Source: Lenzites betulinus
Lineage: Eukaryota; Basidiomycota; Agaricomycetes; Polyporales; Polyporaceae
Direction of reading: 5' to 3'
DNA: 64,000 bases
Assembly (NCBI GenBank): GCA_022264855.1
Contig: JABYQU010000040.1
Span: 62,001 to 126,000 of the forward strand
Below are positions 12,444 through 24,676 of the stretch, piece by piece (the stretch's first letter is position 1; each line of letters begins with the position of its first letter). The notes beneath the pieces are model-generated. The model was given only the letters and a program-made list of their open reading frames with translations. It did no database searches and had not been told where the DNA came from. A program made the translations under genes and the position numbers.

Positions 12444-13738
12444 TTACGCCGACAGCTTCGCGACGAGCAGCTTCTTGAGCGTCTCGCCGTCCTGCGCGAA
12501 CTTGCGGATACCCTCGTGGAGCTTGTCGTTCGCCATCTCGTCGTCGCACAGTGCCCAGCGGAACTCGGCCTCGTTGTCGACGTACGTGACCTTCGGGATC
12601 TTCTCGCCTTGAACGACTGTACGGTAATGAAAGGCATGAGTTCTCAGTGCGGATAGCAGGCGCGGGAGTACTCGCCTGCGGTGGCATCGAGCTTCTTGGG
12701 GACGGCAGCAGTGTCGTTCTTGAGCTCCTCGAGGAGGCTGGGCGAGATGGTGAGGAAGTCGACACCGGCAAGCGCCTTGATCTCGGAGGCCTGGTGAATA
12801 CGTCAGTCAACAGTCCAGTCAGAACAGTGTAGAATCGACACACATTACGGAACGAGGCACCCATGACGATGGTCTTGTAGTTGTACTGCTTGTAGTAGTT
12901 GAAGATCTTCTTCACCGACTGGACACCGGGGTCCTCGTCGCCGACGTAGTCCTTGCCCGGCTTGTTCTTCTTGTACCAGTCAAGAATCTACGGAAGTAGG
13001 GTCAGTGGGAACATCTTGATACCTCACGATGATGATCGGCTTACACGGCCAACGAAGGGCGAGATGAGCGTGACGCCCGCCTCGGCACAAGCAACAGCCT
13101 GGCCAAAGCCGAAGAGAAGCGTGAGGTTGCAGTGGATGCCATCGTCGCGCTCGAGCTCGCGCGCGGCCTGGATACCCTCCCAGGTCGAGGCGATCTTGAT
13201 GAGGATGCGCTCCTTTTTGATCCCGAGGGACTCGTAGAGCGCGATGAGCTCCTTGGCCTTCGCCTTCGTCGCCTGCTTGTCGAAGGAAAGACGGGCGTCG
13301 ACCTCGGTGGAGACGCGACCAGGGATGATCTTGAGGATCTCTGTGCCGAACCCGACCAGCTGGATAGGTAACGAAGAATCCAAACGGTGAACACTGGATA
13401 TAGAGAGGACGTGTGAAATGTATACGTACAAGGCGGTCGATGGCAGCATTGCTCTGCTCCTCAATGCTTCCGCCCTTCGCCTTGCCGTACTTGACAGCCT
13501 CATCAATGATGGACTGGTAAGCGGGCTTGTTGGCAGCGGCGAGGATGAGCGACGGGTTGGTGGTCGCATCCTGGGGCTTGTAGACGTCGATAGCTAGCGA
13601 TGAGCAGTCTCAATCAGCCCTGCCCCTTACGCACAATCTAAGCGCGTTGCCGCGGAGATGCGACTCACACTCGAAGTCTCCAGAGTCGGAGACGACGACG
13701 GTGCCGGTCTGCTTGAGGGCGTCGAGTGCGGTTGTCAT
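12444..13738 (-). CDS. TAL1: Transaldolase
   Basis: Pentose-phosphate pathway enzyme that moves a dihydroxyacetone unit between sugar phosphates in the cytosol. The first exon, 13,669-13,738, encodes [23 protein letters not shown], including the conserved N-terminal Asp. The next exon carries DATTNPSLI. Further on come the EVDARLSFD motif and the Schiff-base lysine in [11 protein letters not shown] (about 13,190-13,215). Introns are short with good GTRNGT donors. The protein ends LLVAKLSA with TAA at 12,444-12,446. Every expected family motif is present and in order, with the usual length of about 320 residues. The gene stands alone with its own upstream region. Confidence 0.95.
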
Positions 13739-16130
13739 CGTGTGTAATGGTTGTGGTGGTGGGGGTTGAAGTGAAGGAGAGAGAGCTTTGACAGCGGCTA
13801 AAGTACGTTGGGATGAGCTGAGTGAGCTTGGGGTGTGATCTCATCGTGATCACTTGGATGGGCGTCTATGGTGCCGGACCGGGTTATCCACACCCCTGCG
13901 GCGATGTTTACTCCGCCGCGTACGGGCGTATTCGGTGGTGGTGCGAACTTCTCAGGCGGCCCCCGTCGGACTCGACGCGCCGATATTGGCCATGGCCCGG
14001 GTGAGTCGCCCGTATGTACGTGTTGGACGAGGGCCGGAGGAGGAAGGTGGTGGTCCGGGAAGAAGAGACGTTGATGCTGATTTTCAGGGCGAAGGGTTTT
14101 ATAAAGGTTCTGTTCCCAAAGAGGGCGAACGTGAAGGGACGACTCCAGTGTTGGACGTCTGGAGATCGATCGAGGAGTAGTCCGAGTTGAGTGGAGTGAG
14201 CGAGTGAGTGAGTACTAGCGGCGTCCTATGGGCGTCTATTCTCATGACTTCGGCGCAGCTTCGGCCGGGCGTTGCAAGGTTTATCTAGCTGACCTATTAA
14301 CTGTATATCTCTATAAAGCTCTGTGTTACGATGGTGGAATGCGGCGATATATGACAGGCATATGCATAAATTTCGTGGCGCGCTACGATCCGCGACTAGG
14401 GATTTTTCTGTCAGACTGGTCCCCGCAGACCTCTGTAGGCCTCTGCCTGCCACCCGTCTAGTACGTCGGAGCTCCTACCGGCGTCTACAGACACCGTGGC
14501 ACCCTACAGTGCCATACATCAAGCTTGCGCTTTTGCTGATGGACGTACTTTGGCATATACTCGATTCTGCGTCTGCTTGGGCAACGTGTCGGGGGCACGT
14601 AGCCCCGTATCGTAAACGGCAGAGCAGTATGTAACAAGTACCGCGAGAATACTACGAGGTTATCGTGCTAGAACGAAGCGTCACGGCCTCCGGGTTCGGA
14701 ATGTCCGAGAGGAAGCCGCGCACACAACGGACCCCGGTGTCCCTCATTGCGACACCCCCGAAGTGCCGAGCGCAAGGGACACCGCCCGCGTTCTCACCCA
14801 TGCGAATATCAGAGGTATGCAGATGGTACAGGTCCAACAGGCGGTTGAACGTGCGCAACAGCAGTCCGAAGGGGGAGATTAAAGCACACGTCCCTGAGAA
14901 AGTCGTCCGAGTGGAGTTTAGCGTCGTCGGGGGCGTAGTCAGATACCAAGCCGCTGCGTGACTTCGCAGACGTTGAGTCACCGCCGCTGAGATTTTGAAA
15001 CACATGTGTACTACGGTACGACCTGCCTCGAGGCGTTTGGTGGACGTATCCAGCCCTGAAGTGTATTAGGTTCGCTGGTTTGGCCGGATATCATGACCCG
15101 GGCGTGCGTCGTTGCGTTGATTGTTGTGAGGCTCAATAACGTATGTGCGGTAGAGACGTAGCCCCGGAGGGCTACGTTGACAGCTGAGGCGGTCATACGT
15201 TGCCTGGCATTTGGTGCAACTCTTCGCCTACATTCTAGATGTTGCCAGCAGCAGCTTACAACGCGACAACGCTTCTAAGTGTGTGAAAATATTGACGTCG
15301 TCAGCCGAGTACTCGAGCGAGAAATTTATTCAAGGTCGTCAAACATATGCCTACTCACCAAAAAACAACAGAAGTCCCCTGAAACGCGAACTATAGTGCT
15401 GGCAGTACAGTAGTAGAGAATTTGAGCGCGGAGTGACGTTCAAGTTGCCAGTGTGGGAAAGTTGAAGATATAGCCACCTCGTCGTATTCGGTAAAAGCTG
15501 TGCTGGCAACATGCCTCGAGGCAACGCGGCCAACTCGACTCGTTCGGAAGCCCGCGCGCCATAGAATCGCAATTCGCCCCGCGATACCCCCGAGAGACAC
15601 TACAGCATATCACTTCTGCCGTCGTTGGACCAACGTCTTCTATGCCAAACCCGCCCGGGTTCAAGTCTCCGGTGCGTGCCATATAGTAGGTCATAATGCG
15701 TGCCTCCAACTCACGACCCGTTCTGATATTCACGCTATTCCGTTTTGACTTGTACCAAATAAGGTGCTGTACCCTGCTGCCCACCCGGGTCCGTGGTGAG
15801 TCAATGGGGGCTCAGAGCGGGACTCAATTATAGATATGCTGGACAGCCAAGTCAACTTCTTCAGGAGCTGGATTGACTGACGTAGAAGACTATAGAGGCT
15901 TCCAAGGGTCCGCTCATGAAACGATCCGGGACGGAACACTCCGCCTCCGATGTCCATGCTGGACTCCCGCATTTTCTGCCTCGATGCACGCTGCTCCCTG
16001 CCGCTAATCACCGTGTACCTTTTGAAGCGGCTCGCTGGCCACATCCGACCTGCGCGGACCATATCTCTGGAGCCAGGGATTAAAGCATGAAACCCCGTAG
16101 AGTCCTCCAGGGCATGCGTTCATCGCCTCG
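13739..16130. other. 2.4-kb intergenic region between transaldolase (-) and GST (+)
   Basis: The part next to 13,738 should be the transaldolase promoter; TTTATAAA at about 14,099-14,106 is a possible TATA but lies some 360 bp out. Between 14,650 and 15,010 the minus strand gives two overlapping open pieces that look mildly protein-like but match nothing I know. No intact gene, RNA or repeat is seen in the rest. Confidence 0.4.
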
Positions 16131-16996
16131 ATGGCCTGCTGCACCCTTACCATTTACGACATCAACTCCACGGTTTTTCAAGCATGGGCACCTCAGATTT
16201 GGCGTATACGGTGGGCTCTCTACAACCACGGTGTATAATCTCACGATCCTAACCTGGACTTCCCAATAGGTTCATATTGAACTTCAAAAAACTGCCGCAC
16301 CGGACTATATGGATCGAGCTGCCCGACGTTGAAGACGTGCTTCACGCCCTTGGTGCGCCGCCAACCAAACAAAGCGACGGCCGCGCTGTCTATACGCTCC
16401 CTGTTATCGTCGATACCTTCGCCTCGGAAAGCACACCCGTGGTTCTCTCGAACGCCGACATTATTGCCGACTATCTAGAGGCTACTTACCCAACCCGGCC
16501 GATCTTTCCCGAGGGGTCACATGCGATGCAGGCTCTGTTCGCGCACTACGTTCAAGAGGTCTTCGTTCAGCCTCTTCTGCCAATCCTCATCCCTCTCACC
16601 TACCAGCGGCTTGGGGAACGTAGCCAGTCTCGTCTCGGAATGGGCGGCCTCTCGCCTGCCGGCTCCCGACCGCCCAGCCCCCCAACGCCCGAGGAGATGT
16701 GGACCGCGGTCAAAGAGCAGCTCGATTTCCTGGCGGGCATCCTCGACAAGAACCAAAGTGACGAGACGAGCACCGTCGCCATGGGCCAAGACGTGACCTA
16801 CGCCGACTTTGCACTGTGCTCCGTACTGTCAGTGGCCGCGACCTTTGCACCCCCGCTCAGTGCACTGACGCGCTTTTGAAGTGTATGGGTAGAAAAAGTC
16901 TCTCCGCACGACTGCTGGGCAAGAATCCGTGATTGGAACGGAGGGAGATGGGCGCGGCTCCATAGCCGATGCCGCGATTACATGGACGTATGTTGA
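16131..16996 (+). CDS. Glutathione S-transferase (UstS / etherase-like)
   Basis: Exons 16,131-16,210, 16,270-16,827 and 16,882-16,996 give about 250 residues. The start MACCTLTIYDINS leads into the GST N-terminal (thioredoxin-like) domain with QAWAPQIWRIRFILNFKKLPH, then a conserved TLPVIVD with its cis-proline, then SNADIIADYLEATYP. The C-terminal helical domain follows. An in-frame TGA at 16,877 is removed by a 54-nt intron (GTCAGT donor at 16,828, GAAG acceptor at 16,881, CACTGAC branch site). The downstream exon then encodes the family's WARIRDWNGGRWAR ending. Basidiomycetes have many such GSTs, used in detoxification and perhaps lignin-fragment metabolism; the substrate is unknown. Confidence 0.85.
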
Positions 16997-17766
16997 AGTC
17001 CAAAATATCCGCGTCGATTCCTCTCAACCATATACCCGCTCAGAGCACTTCTAGTTGAGAAACTGCAGCGTGTCTTGTATGATGATGACCTCATGCGCAG
17101 TGAATTAATACTATTGTACCGGACAAGTTGCTCCGCTCGTGACGTCGGGATCTCTAGCTATTATAGACCTTTGGACACACTTCGACCGGTAGTTCTAGTA
17201 CTTACATCAATGCGGCGGAATATCGTCTTCTCTGCCACTTTACTTATTACAGTGTTCGATTGGAGGAGGACGTATTTGCGATGCGTCGTACATAGGTGCT
17301 CCGAAGGTTGCCATGCTTTATTTGCTTTTTTGCCACCAACGCTTCAGGCCCAGGTCCGGGCAAGTTGGAAGGGGGCTCGGACCTCACCTCACCGGCACCT
17401 TCCGAGACATAGTACTTGGTATATGCCTGCCACGCGAGCGCCGGCCCCTCGGACCTGTTATACTGTGTGTAGATAGTCATAGTAAACGCGTTGATCAGAC
17501 GACTAGTCAACTAGTCAGATATCTATCCTCTGGATCTTGAAGAAAGCCCGTTGGCCGTGTAAGCTACTCGGCTCATTACAACGACTTGGAAAAGGTTGTT
17601 ATCCCCTTTACTGGCTGCTGATAGTTCCTGTTAACCGGATCACTTGGCGGCTATTACCTAGTCCGGAAGCTTGAACTCTTCTGGTCATCGTCCACTGAGT
17701 CGAGTCTCTCCGACTCTCGATCTCCCCAACCTCCTCAGCTTGGCCATCATAATCTGAGATGCTGCT
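16997..17766. other. Intergenic region
   Basis: About 770 bp with no gene or repeat recognised. It should hold the GST 3' UTR and the promoter of the plus-strand LRR gene. Confidence 0.4.
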
Positions 17767-20700
17767 ATGTTGTCGCCATCAGCATCGTCGTCTGCGGTGA
17801 CCATCCCGACTCCGGGCAAGTCTATCCTGAAGCGCCCTCCTCCCCCTCAGCCATCGTTCTTCGCGCGAATCTCCAAGATCCTCCCGACCCAAAGCCAACA
17901 ACCCGATGCTGCCAAGGACGAAGCCAGCACGCTCAAGCGTGCACACTTTATTCTCCCGGAGATGACCACGGTCTATCCCATCATGGCGACCAATCCGCCG
18001 TCCACGCCATCATTGAAGGAGGAGAAACGGTCAATTGAGGAGCGTGAAGCCGAGCGTAGACGGAGGGTCGTCAGAGGCAACCAAACAAATACAGAGTCGA
18101 CAGCTGAGGATGATTGGTGGAGCATGGATAAGGTCGAGGCGTTCTACCGCGAGTGTTGTGCGGGACGAGAAGAATCCCCGGACCCCGCCATCTCGGCAGC
18201 GCTCAAGGTGTGTGTTATATGATAGATGAAGGTCGAGAACATTTCACTGGAATAATGCTTCCACTAGCGAACTGCCAATGCAACACCGCGAACAGTAGAC
18301 CTGTCCGGAATCCAACTCACGATAGGGTCCGCGTCCGTTCTGTCTGACGTGTTTACGATTGAATGGGGCCTCCGCAAGCTAGTATTCAAGGAGTGTGACC
18401 TAGATGAGCTTGTGAGTTGAAGGCCATGAGCGGATACGAAGTCGCATACTAACACACATGCAAGAATTTGAAACCAATGCTACATGCGTTGCTCATTCCA
18501 GGAACGCTGACGTTCCTGTCAGTCTCATCGAATAGGCGGCTCAAGCCTCCAGCCTTCCGTCTGATCGGTGCATATGTCACGAAGGTGAGTTCTACATCCT
18601 GCGATGCTCAGGAAGCAGCTGAATAACCCGCGCTAGGCGAAGAGTTTGCAGTTTCTGGATCTGTCACAAAATGCCTTGGACAAGAAGGCGATTGAATATA
18701 TTGCTGCTGCGTTGCCCGCTGCCCCAGCACCTGGCTTGGTATCTCTACGGTTGGATGATTGTTCACTGAAGCCACAAGCTCTCGATGCGCTGGGTGAGTA
18801 CCTACACACTGCCTCTTAGTTGGTGCTTACGCCGTGCAGCGCATTCTGTACGAGTATCGTCTCTGAAGAATATCTCTCTGCGACACAATCGTATAAGTGC
18901 AACGGGTGCCGTCGCAATCGCTTTGATGATTAAGGACTACCCGGATCGCTTCCCAGCTACGTCTTCCGACGGACTGTCTGCTCCCAACTCGCCTGTGACA
19001 TCCATGTCAAGTCTTGCATCGCTCACACCCCCTGCAACACCTTCATCTCCTTCGCATCCTCTCCCTGCGGCACTCGGTGGTCACAGCGCACCAGTCCCGC
19101 CTCCAAGATCTGGACCCGTTCTTCCCCCTCCGCGACATCCCGCCACCATGCAGCAGACCACCTACACCCCATACATACCCCGTGCTCGACGCGGGTTAAC
19201 AGTGCCAACTCCTGGTAACACAAACCCGTTGTCGCCGTCAGGGCGGCCGGTGCCTATCATCACTTCCTCCGCACAAGGTGGTGTGACCGCTCGGCTACCA
19301 CCCCCACCACCAGCCCATCCATCCCAATCTAACGGGAATGCACGCGGTGTTGAAACACCCGTAAAGCATGGGCCGAGTGCGGCGTTGCTAGAACAGGTTC
19401 GAGCTCTGGACAACCTGCCCCGTTTGGGCGCACTGCGCACGCTGGACCTAAGGGGGAACGACATCCGGGTAAGCTGGCGCGCATTGATGGCAGCGTGTGT
19501 CTGACTTGCCGCCAGACTGGTATCAACTATATTGCGCAAGTCTTGAAACGGAACCGGACGCTCAAGGTTCTGAACCTCAGCGAGAACAAGCTCGATGTCC
19601 AAGGGCTTGTTGCCGTTGCAGAGGCTTTGGTACGATCTCACCCACTCTGACGTGGATTTGCGTATACTAAACCAGTGCAATGTAGAAATACAACTCATGC
19701 TTGGAGACTCTTGACCTAAGCAAGAACCCTTGTTGTGGTCCGGGACTGGAGGGGGTGCGTACCACAAGGTGTCGTCAAATCTGGTCGCTGACCCTTCCAT
19801 AGGTCCAGTCGCTAAGAACAGCGTTCACCCTGAATGCAGCTCTGAAACGACTGTTCCTTTCGTCAACAAACATGTCATCTTCTGGAGCAATCGCTCTAGC
19901 TGAGTTCTTGCCAGAGTCCGCCTCGCTCCTCCACTTGGACCTCACGATGAACAACCTCGATCTTGCCGGCGTCATGGCGTTGAGTTCGGGGCTCAAATTA
20001 AATCACGTCATGCGTTGTCTAGATCTCAATATCCCTCCCACTGACGAACAGATGGCAAGGTAAGCCGCCCCGAACGTTTCTCAAATGCATAGGCTCACCT
20101 CCGTCAGGATGTGCCGTGAAATTCTCGAGTCGTGTATCCGAAACACGGAGGAAGCCGAGCGGGCGAGTTTGGGTGGTACAGCCAACGGCCAGAGCGGGCG
20201 CGGGGAGGCTAAGGGTGTCTGGGGCATGATTGAGCAGAGCGAGCTTGCGCGATCCATCCGCAAGGACGACGAGAAAAAGGTCGATGAGCAGATTGACATT
20301 TTGCCTTCTCCGTCTGGGGACCCGACTGACACCCCTTCCGCGGCGCAGACCGAGTCCGACGTCGTTCTCCAGGCTCGTTCTAGGAAGAGCGAACTAGAGG
20401 CGCTGCTTGCCAGCTCACCCTCTTCGTCATCTGCGTCCGCCACGCCTGTGCTCCAGCGCGACTCGGAGATCTTCAAGACTACGCGCGAGATGATGAAGGC
20501 GATCGTTGCAATGATCGAGACGACAGCGGAACCTGGTCGGCTGGACATGCTGCTCTCCCTCAACGACGAGCTCATGACCCTTCTTGGACGTCTGGAGCCC
20601 AAGCTGGAGCCACTCAAGATCGAAGGGCTGGGCATTCAGTTTGGAAGTGGTGACGCTATGGGAAGCGGATACTTCGGCCAGCTGTCGGCGAACGGGTCTG

Positions 20701-21499
20701 GGCAACTAGAGGCGGAATCGCTTTCTGACGATGACGAACCCATCACACCTCGCGTCGACAAGGGCAAGGGACGTGCCGAGCCGGAGCCGGAACCCCAGGA
20801 AAGTGTCCTCAGTCCGACGTTCTTGATAACAGAATCCGACGAGGAGGAAGGAGTGACGCCGCCCTTGGCTCCAGAAGTAGACGAGGATCTCATGTCTCCC
20901 ACCGATCTGTGAGTGCTAGCGAAGCTGCAAGTTATTGGATAGGTCGTGTATGCTGACGGTATACACAGCTCGAGACGACTGGTCGAAGAAGAGGGAGAGG
21001 TCTTCAGGAAGGGTGCGGTCCTCCTTGGACCGGAGGAGATGGAGGGCGAGTACGACGGCGAGGAGTTACGGAAGGAGGTACGCATTTTTCCACGTCGGCT
21101 CTCTGATTTGTGACTCATCTGCCCGACGTGACTGCGCAGCTTTTGGAAGCAATGGTTGAACGGCCTCCACCGCGTCTCGTGGATGAGTTTGGCTCGGACA
21201 GCATTCCCTCCGACCGCGAACGTGCTTCTCCGGTCGCCACTTCACCGACTGTAGAATCACAAAAGCCTCCGCCTCGCCCATACATCCGCCGCACGCGTTC
21301 TTCCAGCTCTGCTGTCTCTGTCGATACCCAGAACATCGCTTCACCCATCGAACGCTCCTTGAGCGGTAACCTTACACCGACATCCGCCACCGCGAGCCAA
21401 TTCTCTCCCATAAGCCCGAGGCCGTCGGTCTTGTCAAGGTCCTCATCACCACATTCGATGATGGACGGAGCAGCAGTCTCCCCCACCACCGCTTCGTGA
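17767..21499 (+). CDS. PPP1R37-like leucine-rich-repeat PP1 regulator
   Basis: Multi-exon gene. The first exon (17,767-18,207) encodes a Ser/Pro-rich start with KRAHFILP, which sits where animal PPP1R37 has its RVxF-type PP1 docking site, followed by DKVEAFYRECC, matching the helical segment after it. The next exon starts near 18,268 after a CTAG acceptor and opens the leucine-rich repeats: GLRKLVFKECDLDE, LQFLDLSQNALD, LKVLNLSENKLD, LETLDLSKNP and LLHLDLTMNNLD, in the same order as PPP1R37. A Pro/Ser-rich insert (about 18,960-19,350) splits the repeats. The C-terminal third is acidic and disordered, with many Ser and Pro, ending DGAAVSPTTAS. The family is presumed to bind and inhibit protein phosphatase 1; the role in fungi is not known. 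Confidence 0.85.
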
Positions 21500-22292
21500 A
21501 TGTAAGTCCTCGAAGAATTTCTCTATAATACTGGCGGTGCTGAAAGCCCTGCCCTATAGGTTGTACAGCTGCACTGATGGTATTTAAGCCGGTCCCATAG
21601 CTTTCGTCGTTGAACATGCATTATGCGAGTATCATCCCCTCGGCCATTACCCCGCCGTCCCGGCGACCTCATCCCCACGGACGCTCTTGCATACGTCTCT
21701 ACCCTCATTCGTCCCTTGGTTCTGCGACGCATGGCGCCCTATTGTAGAGTTCCAGTCTGTAATTAGCAGCAGCTATCCCCGCATCGATCTCCATCCGAGT
21801 CGCTGTCCGCGCACACGTTGTGGCCCACTATTCGCAGTATATCATTTAGCCATTAATTTTAAGTCACCTCGCTCCTGGTCGTGTTTGTTCTGGTCTCGAG
21901 AATGTCCTTGGCAGGATGTCTCGCATACGGGGAGGGGAGCGCGCTCCATTCGTATCACGCAGATCATTCAGTGCGTCCACCACGACGGCGCACTGCGCGC
22001 CTTCCCAACCCTCTACGGCGTCGAGACCGGACCGTCCGCTCGTGCACACCCGATGTGCATGCGCAATCGGAATGTTCCTGGGCGTACGGCGCGATGGCGT
22101 GAGCGTGTGTCACCAGGACGCCGAGTCTGGGGAGCCGCAAAGGCAGATCTGGCGGCGACACGCTAGCAGCGAGCTGGCCGGTCACGGTATATAATCAGCG
22201 GTCCCAGACCAAGACGATACCCAGGCTCCGACCTTCCTCCTCCTCCTTCGTCCGCGCGATCTCAGAACGTCAGTCCCCGGCCACCCCCAGCC
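21500..22292. other. Intergenic region with Dot5 promoter
   Basis: No gene in about 790 bp. The right end carries a TATATAA about 100 bp upstream of the peroxiredoxin start. Confidence 0.5.
22188..22194 (+). promoter_or_regulatory. TATA box of the peroxiredoxin gene
   Basis: TATATAA lies 99 bp before the ATG at 22,293, a usual distance for a basidiomycete core promoter. Confidence 0.5.
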
Positions 22293-23311
22293 ATGGCCCC
22301 ACGCGCGAAAGCAACTGCCGAAGCTGTCGAGCCTACGAGGCGGTCGACAAGGATTTCTGCTCAGCCTAAAACTGAGGTGGAGGTAGTTAAAGAGGCGGTC
22401 AAGAAGGCGGCCCCTAAGGCCTCGAAGAAGAGGGGAGCCGATGCGGCTGAGGAGAAGGAAACCAGCGATGATGCTCCCGCCGTGAAGAAGGTCGGTGCAT
22501 GCAGGGAATGCATCATACCCGTGAGGATTGTGTAGTATCGGATACTGATGTGTGACTTTCTGACAGAGCAAAGCCGAGAATTCGGGGTCTGAGGAGGCGG
22601 GAGACGCATCCGAGGGTGAGTTTTGCAGCAGATCTCATTGATCAACGAATTAAATCAGTTTTGGGTTGTAGCAGCCCCTGCACTATCGCCGATTGACATC
22701 GGGGATGATTTGCCCTCGTATACGCTCAAAAATGAGAAGGACGAGGATGTCGATGTGGCGACCTTAGCGGCAGAAAAAGGTCTTGTCGTCTTCTTGGTGC
22801 CTAAGGCCGATACTCGTGAGTAGCCAAATGAAGACACGGGCAACTGAGAAGCTGATGAACATTTTGCATAGCTGGGTGCACCACGCAGGCCTGTGGTTTC
22901 CGGGACATCTATCCCGACTTCACTGCGCATGGCTTTAATGTTTACTGCCTGAGCGCGGACAAGCCGACTGCGCAGGCCAAATGGCAGACCAAGGTAAGCG
23001 TGTTACAATCCATGATGTACACGAGCTGATGGGAAAATCCGCATTTGCAGAAAGAGCTGCCCTATCCCCTGTTGTCAGACCCGAAGCGTGTCCTCATCAC
23101 GGCGCTTGGTGCAGGAGAAGGAGGCAAGACGAAACGCAGTCACTTCATATTCGCAAAGGGCGGCAAACTGGTGGACAAGAAGGTCCCGGTGAAGCCTGCA
23201 GACAGGTGCGTGTCCAGTGTTATATACATCGAATCGGGGCTATCTAACTTCATGGTGTCTAGCCCGAAGCTGGCGCTGGAATTCGTCAAGTCGCGCGCAG
23301 CAGAGTCTTAG
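22293..23311 (+). CDS. DOT5: Nuclear atypical 2-Cys peroxiredoxin (Dot5 / PrxQ type)
   Basis: Reduces hydroperoxides using thioredoxin-type donors. Exon 1 (22,293-22,490) encodes a 66-residue basic, Lys/Ala/Glu-rich tail with RRSTRIS and KKAAPKASKKR, typical of a nuclear-targeted Dot5. After a Ser/Glu-rich link comes the BCP/PrxQ domain: DLPSYTLKNE, then DTPGCTTQACGFRD. Here the first Cys is peroxidatic and the second, five residues on, is the resolving Cys. Then come GFNVYCLSADKP and KELPYPLLSDP, ending FVKSRAAES. Five introns are needed. One splits the active-site Pro codon (ACT C / CT GGG); the last joins PAD to SPKLALEF. All catalytic residues are intact. Confidence 0.93.
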
Positions 23312-23639
23312 CATCACGCTATAGCTTACAGCCTACGTTACCACGGAACTTGTGATCTTGCTATGCGCTGTCTCGTTCTCGCTTTTCTTGTTGTAATCTG
23401 AGCTGAAAGTTGTCAAGCTATAGTGCCAATTAACTGATCAGAGCAATTCGGCCAGCGCTTGGCAAAGGTTTTACACGACATTCTCACATTCATACAGACT
23501 GGACAGGCTAAGGGAGCTCGACAATACACGCCCGCAGGTTTCTGTGGGTCTTGGGTAGGATTTACACGGCCTTACACGACTATGCACCCCCTTCTGAGGA
23601 ACCTAGGGGACCTGCGATGGCTTCCCAACCGCGTTGAGC
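23312..23639. other. Intergenic region left of an inversion breakpoint
   Basis: 328 bp with no gene. It follows the peroxiredoxin stop and borders the N-terminal half-gene at 23,640. Nothing here resembles the missing C-terminal half. Confidence 0.5.
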
Positions 23640-23949
23640 CTAGTCCATCACGCTCGCCCCATCGGCCTTCAGGAACCCAAGCACCACCTTCCCGGGAAGT
23701 GGTTTCCCATCTTGGTCGGTGACAAGGATGCCGGTGGTGTCCCTGAACGCAGTGTAAGCACATAAGCCGGTCAGTGCCCGCTCTTATTAGGCGCAATGAT
23801 TTTGCTGACCATGTCACCGTCTCCGTTGCGCCAACCGTCCATATAGTTGCGCTGTTCGGGCTGAGTATAGGAGGGTTCGGGTCCGCCGACATGACCTGCG
23901 CAAGGGCGCACGCCGCGAGGGAGGCGATGGTGTAGAGAGTGACTAGCAT
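23640..23949 (-). pseudogene. N-terminal half of a Kre9/Knh1-like secreted protein gene
   Basis: Exons 23,810-23,949 and 23,640-23,742 are joined by a 67-nt intron with GTCAGC donor, CACTGAC branch site and TTCAG acceptor. The product starts with a clear signal peptide (MLVTLYTIASLAACALA), then PNPPILSPNSATIWTVG and ETVTWDTTG, and a final GKVVLGFLKADG strand. This is the first half of the extracellular beta-sandwich of Ser/Thr-rich GPI-anchored Kre9/Knh1-type proteins. It then hits a TAG at 23,640-23,642. The second half of the domain, the Ser/Thr-rich stalk and the GPI signal are missing here, but a matching orphan second half lies at 31,994-32,586 on the other strand. It could still be expressed as a 79-residue secreted peptide. 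Confidence 0.75.
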
Positions 23950-24676
23950 CTCGGGATCTACATCGCGCAAGCGGATCGTCCTAAGTAAGCATCACCGTCT
24001 CTAAGCCGGTTTCACTTAAACGGAGACGGACGTTACCTGTGTGGCAATGCGATGCGAGCCTTGAGGTAGTCGAGTGGAGGAAGAACCTGAGGTGCTCAAT
24101 GTCATGCGTTACCTTTATATCTTGTGCCGGCGTCCTCGCAACTCCGTATGGACATGAATCAACGCGTACTTGGCCAACCTGTCCAGTTAGCGAGATGCTG
24201 TGCGTATGAAGACAAAATCCAGGTCTTTACTAGTTGGTACCGTGTACATGACTCTGCTTTCGTGTTCCTGCTTGTCGAAAGCGGAAGTCTGAGGAGTTCT
24301 ATATTAGACGCTGTGATGAACGGCCATGCGATTGAGGTCGTTCAAATGCAACGAAGCGTGCCGTCCAAGCAAGTGCACATAGCAAGAGACACGCATTTGA
24401 GACGTCATACGCTTTCCAGTGCAGCGGAGGGGATCAGCGAGGCATGTTGGTCGCCAGCTTGAAACAATCAAAGGACGGGGATGTTTAACAATGCGATGTT
24501 GGGCATGAGCAAACCGTAGTTGCGGTTTAAGGGTCGGAAGAGGTGTTTAATGGAGGAAAGTACGTATGAAGCTGCTAGATGGGGATATTTGCTGTACACA
24601 CGTTGCCTGTCAGTGGGCGTAACAGATGCTTACGAAAACATGAGATGAAATGCCAATGTACAAACACAATGTGAGC
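23950..24676. other. Intergenic region between the half-gene and PUP3
   Basis: No gene recognised. It should hold the original promoter of the N-terminal half-gene (reading left) and the 3' UTR of the proteasome gene. Confidence 0.4.

Noticed and set aside
14652..15005. Possible gene piece on the minus strand
   Set aside because: Frame changes, no splice-consistent model and no family match.
23640..23949. Complete small secreted protein as the final call
   Set aside because: Possible, but it stops in the middle of a known domain and a matching orphan second half exists, so a split gene explains more.
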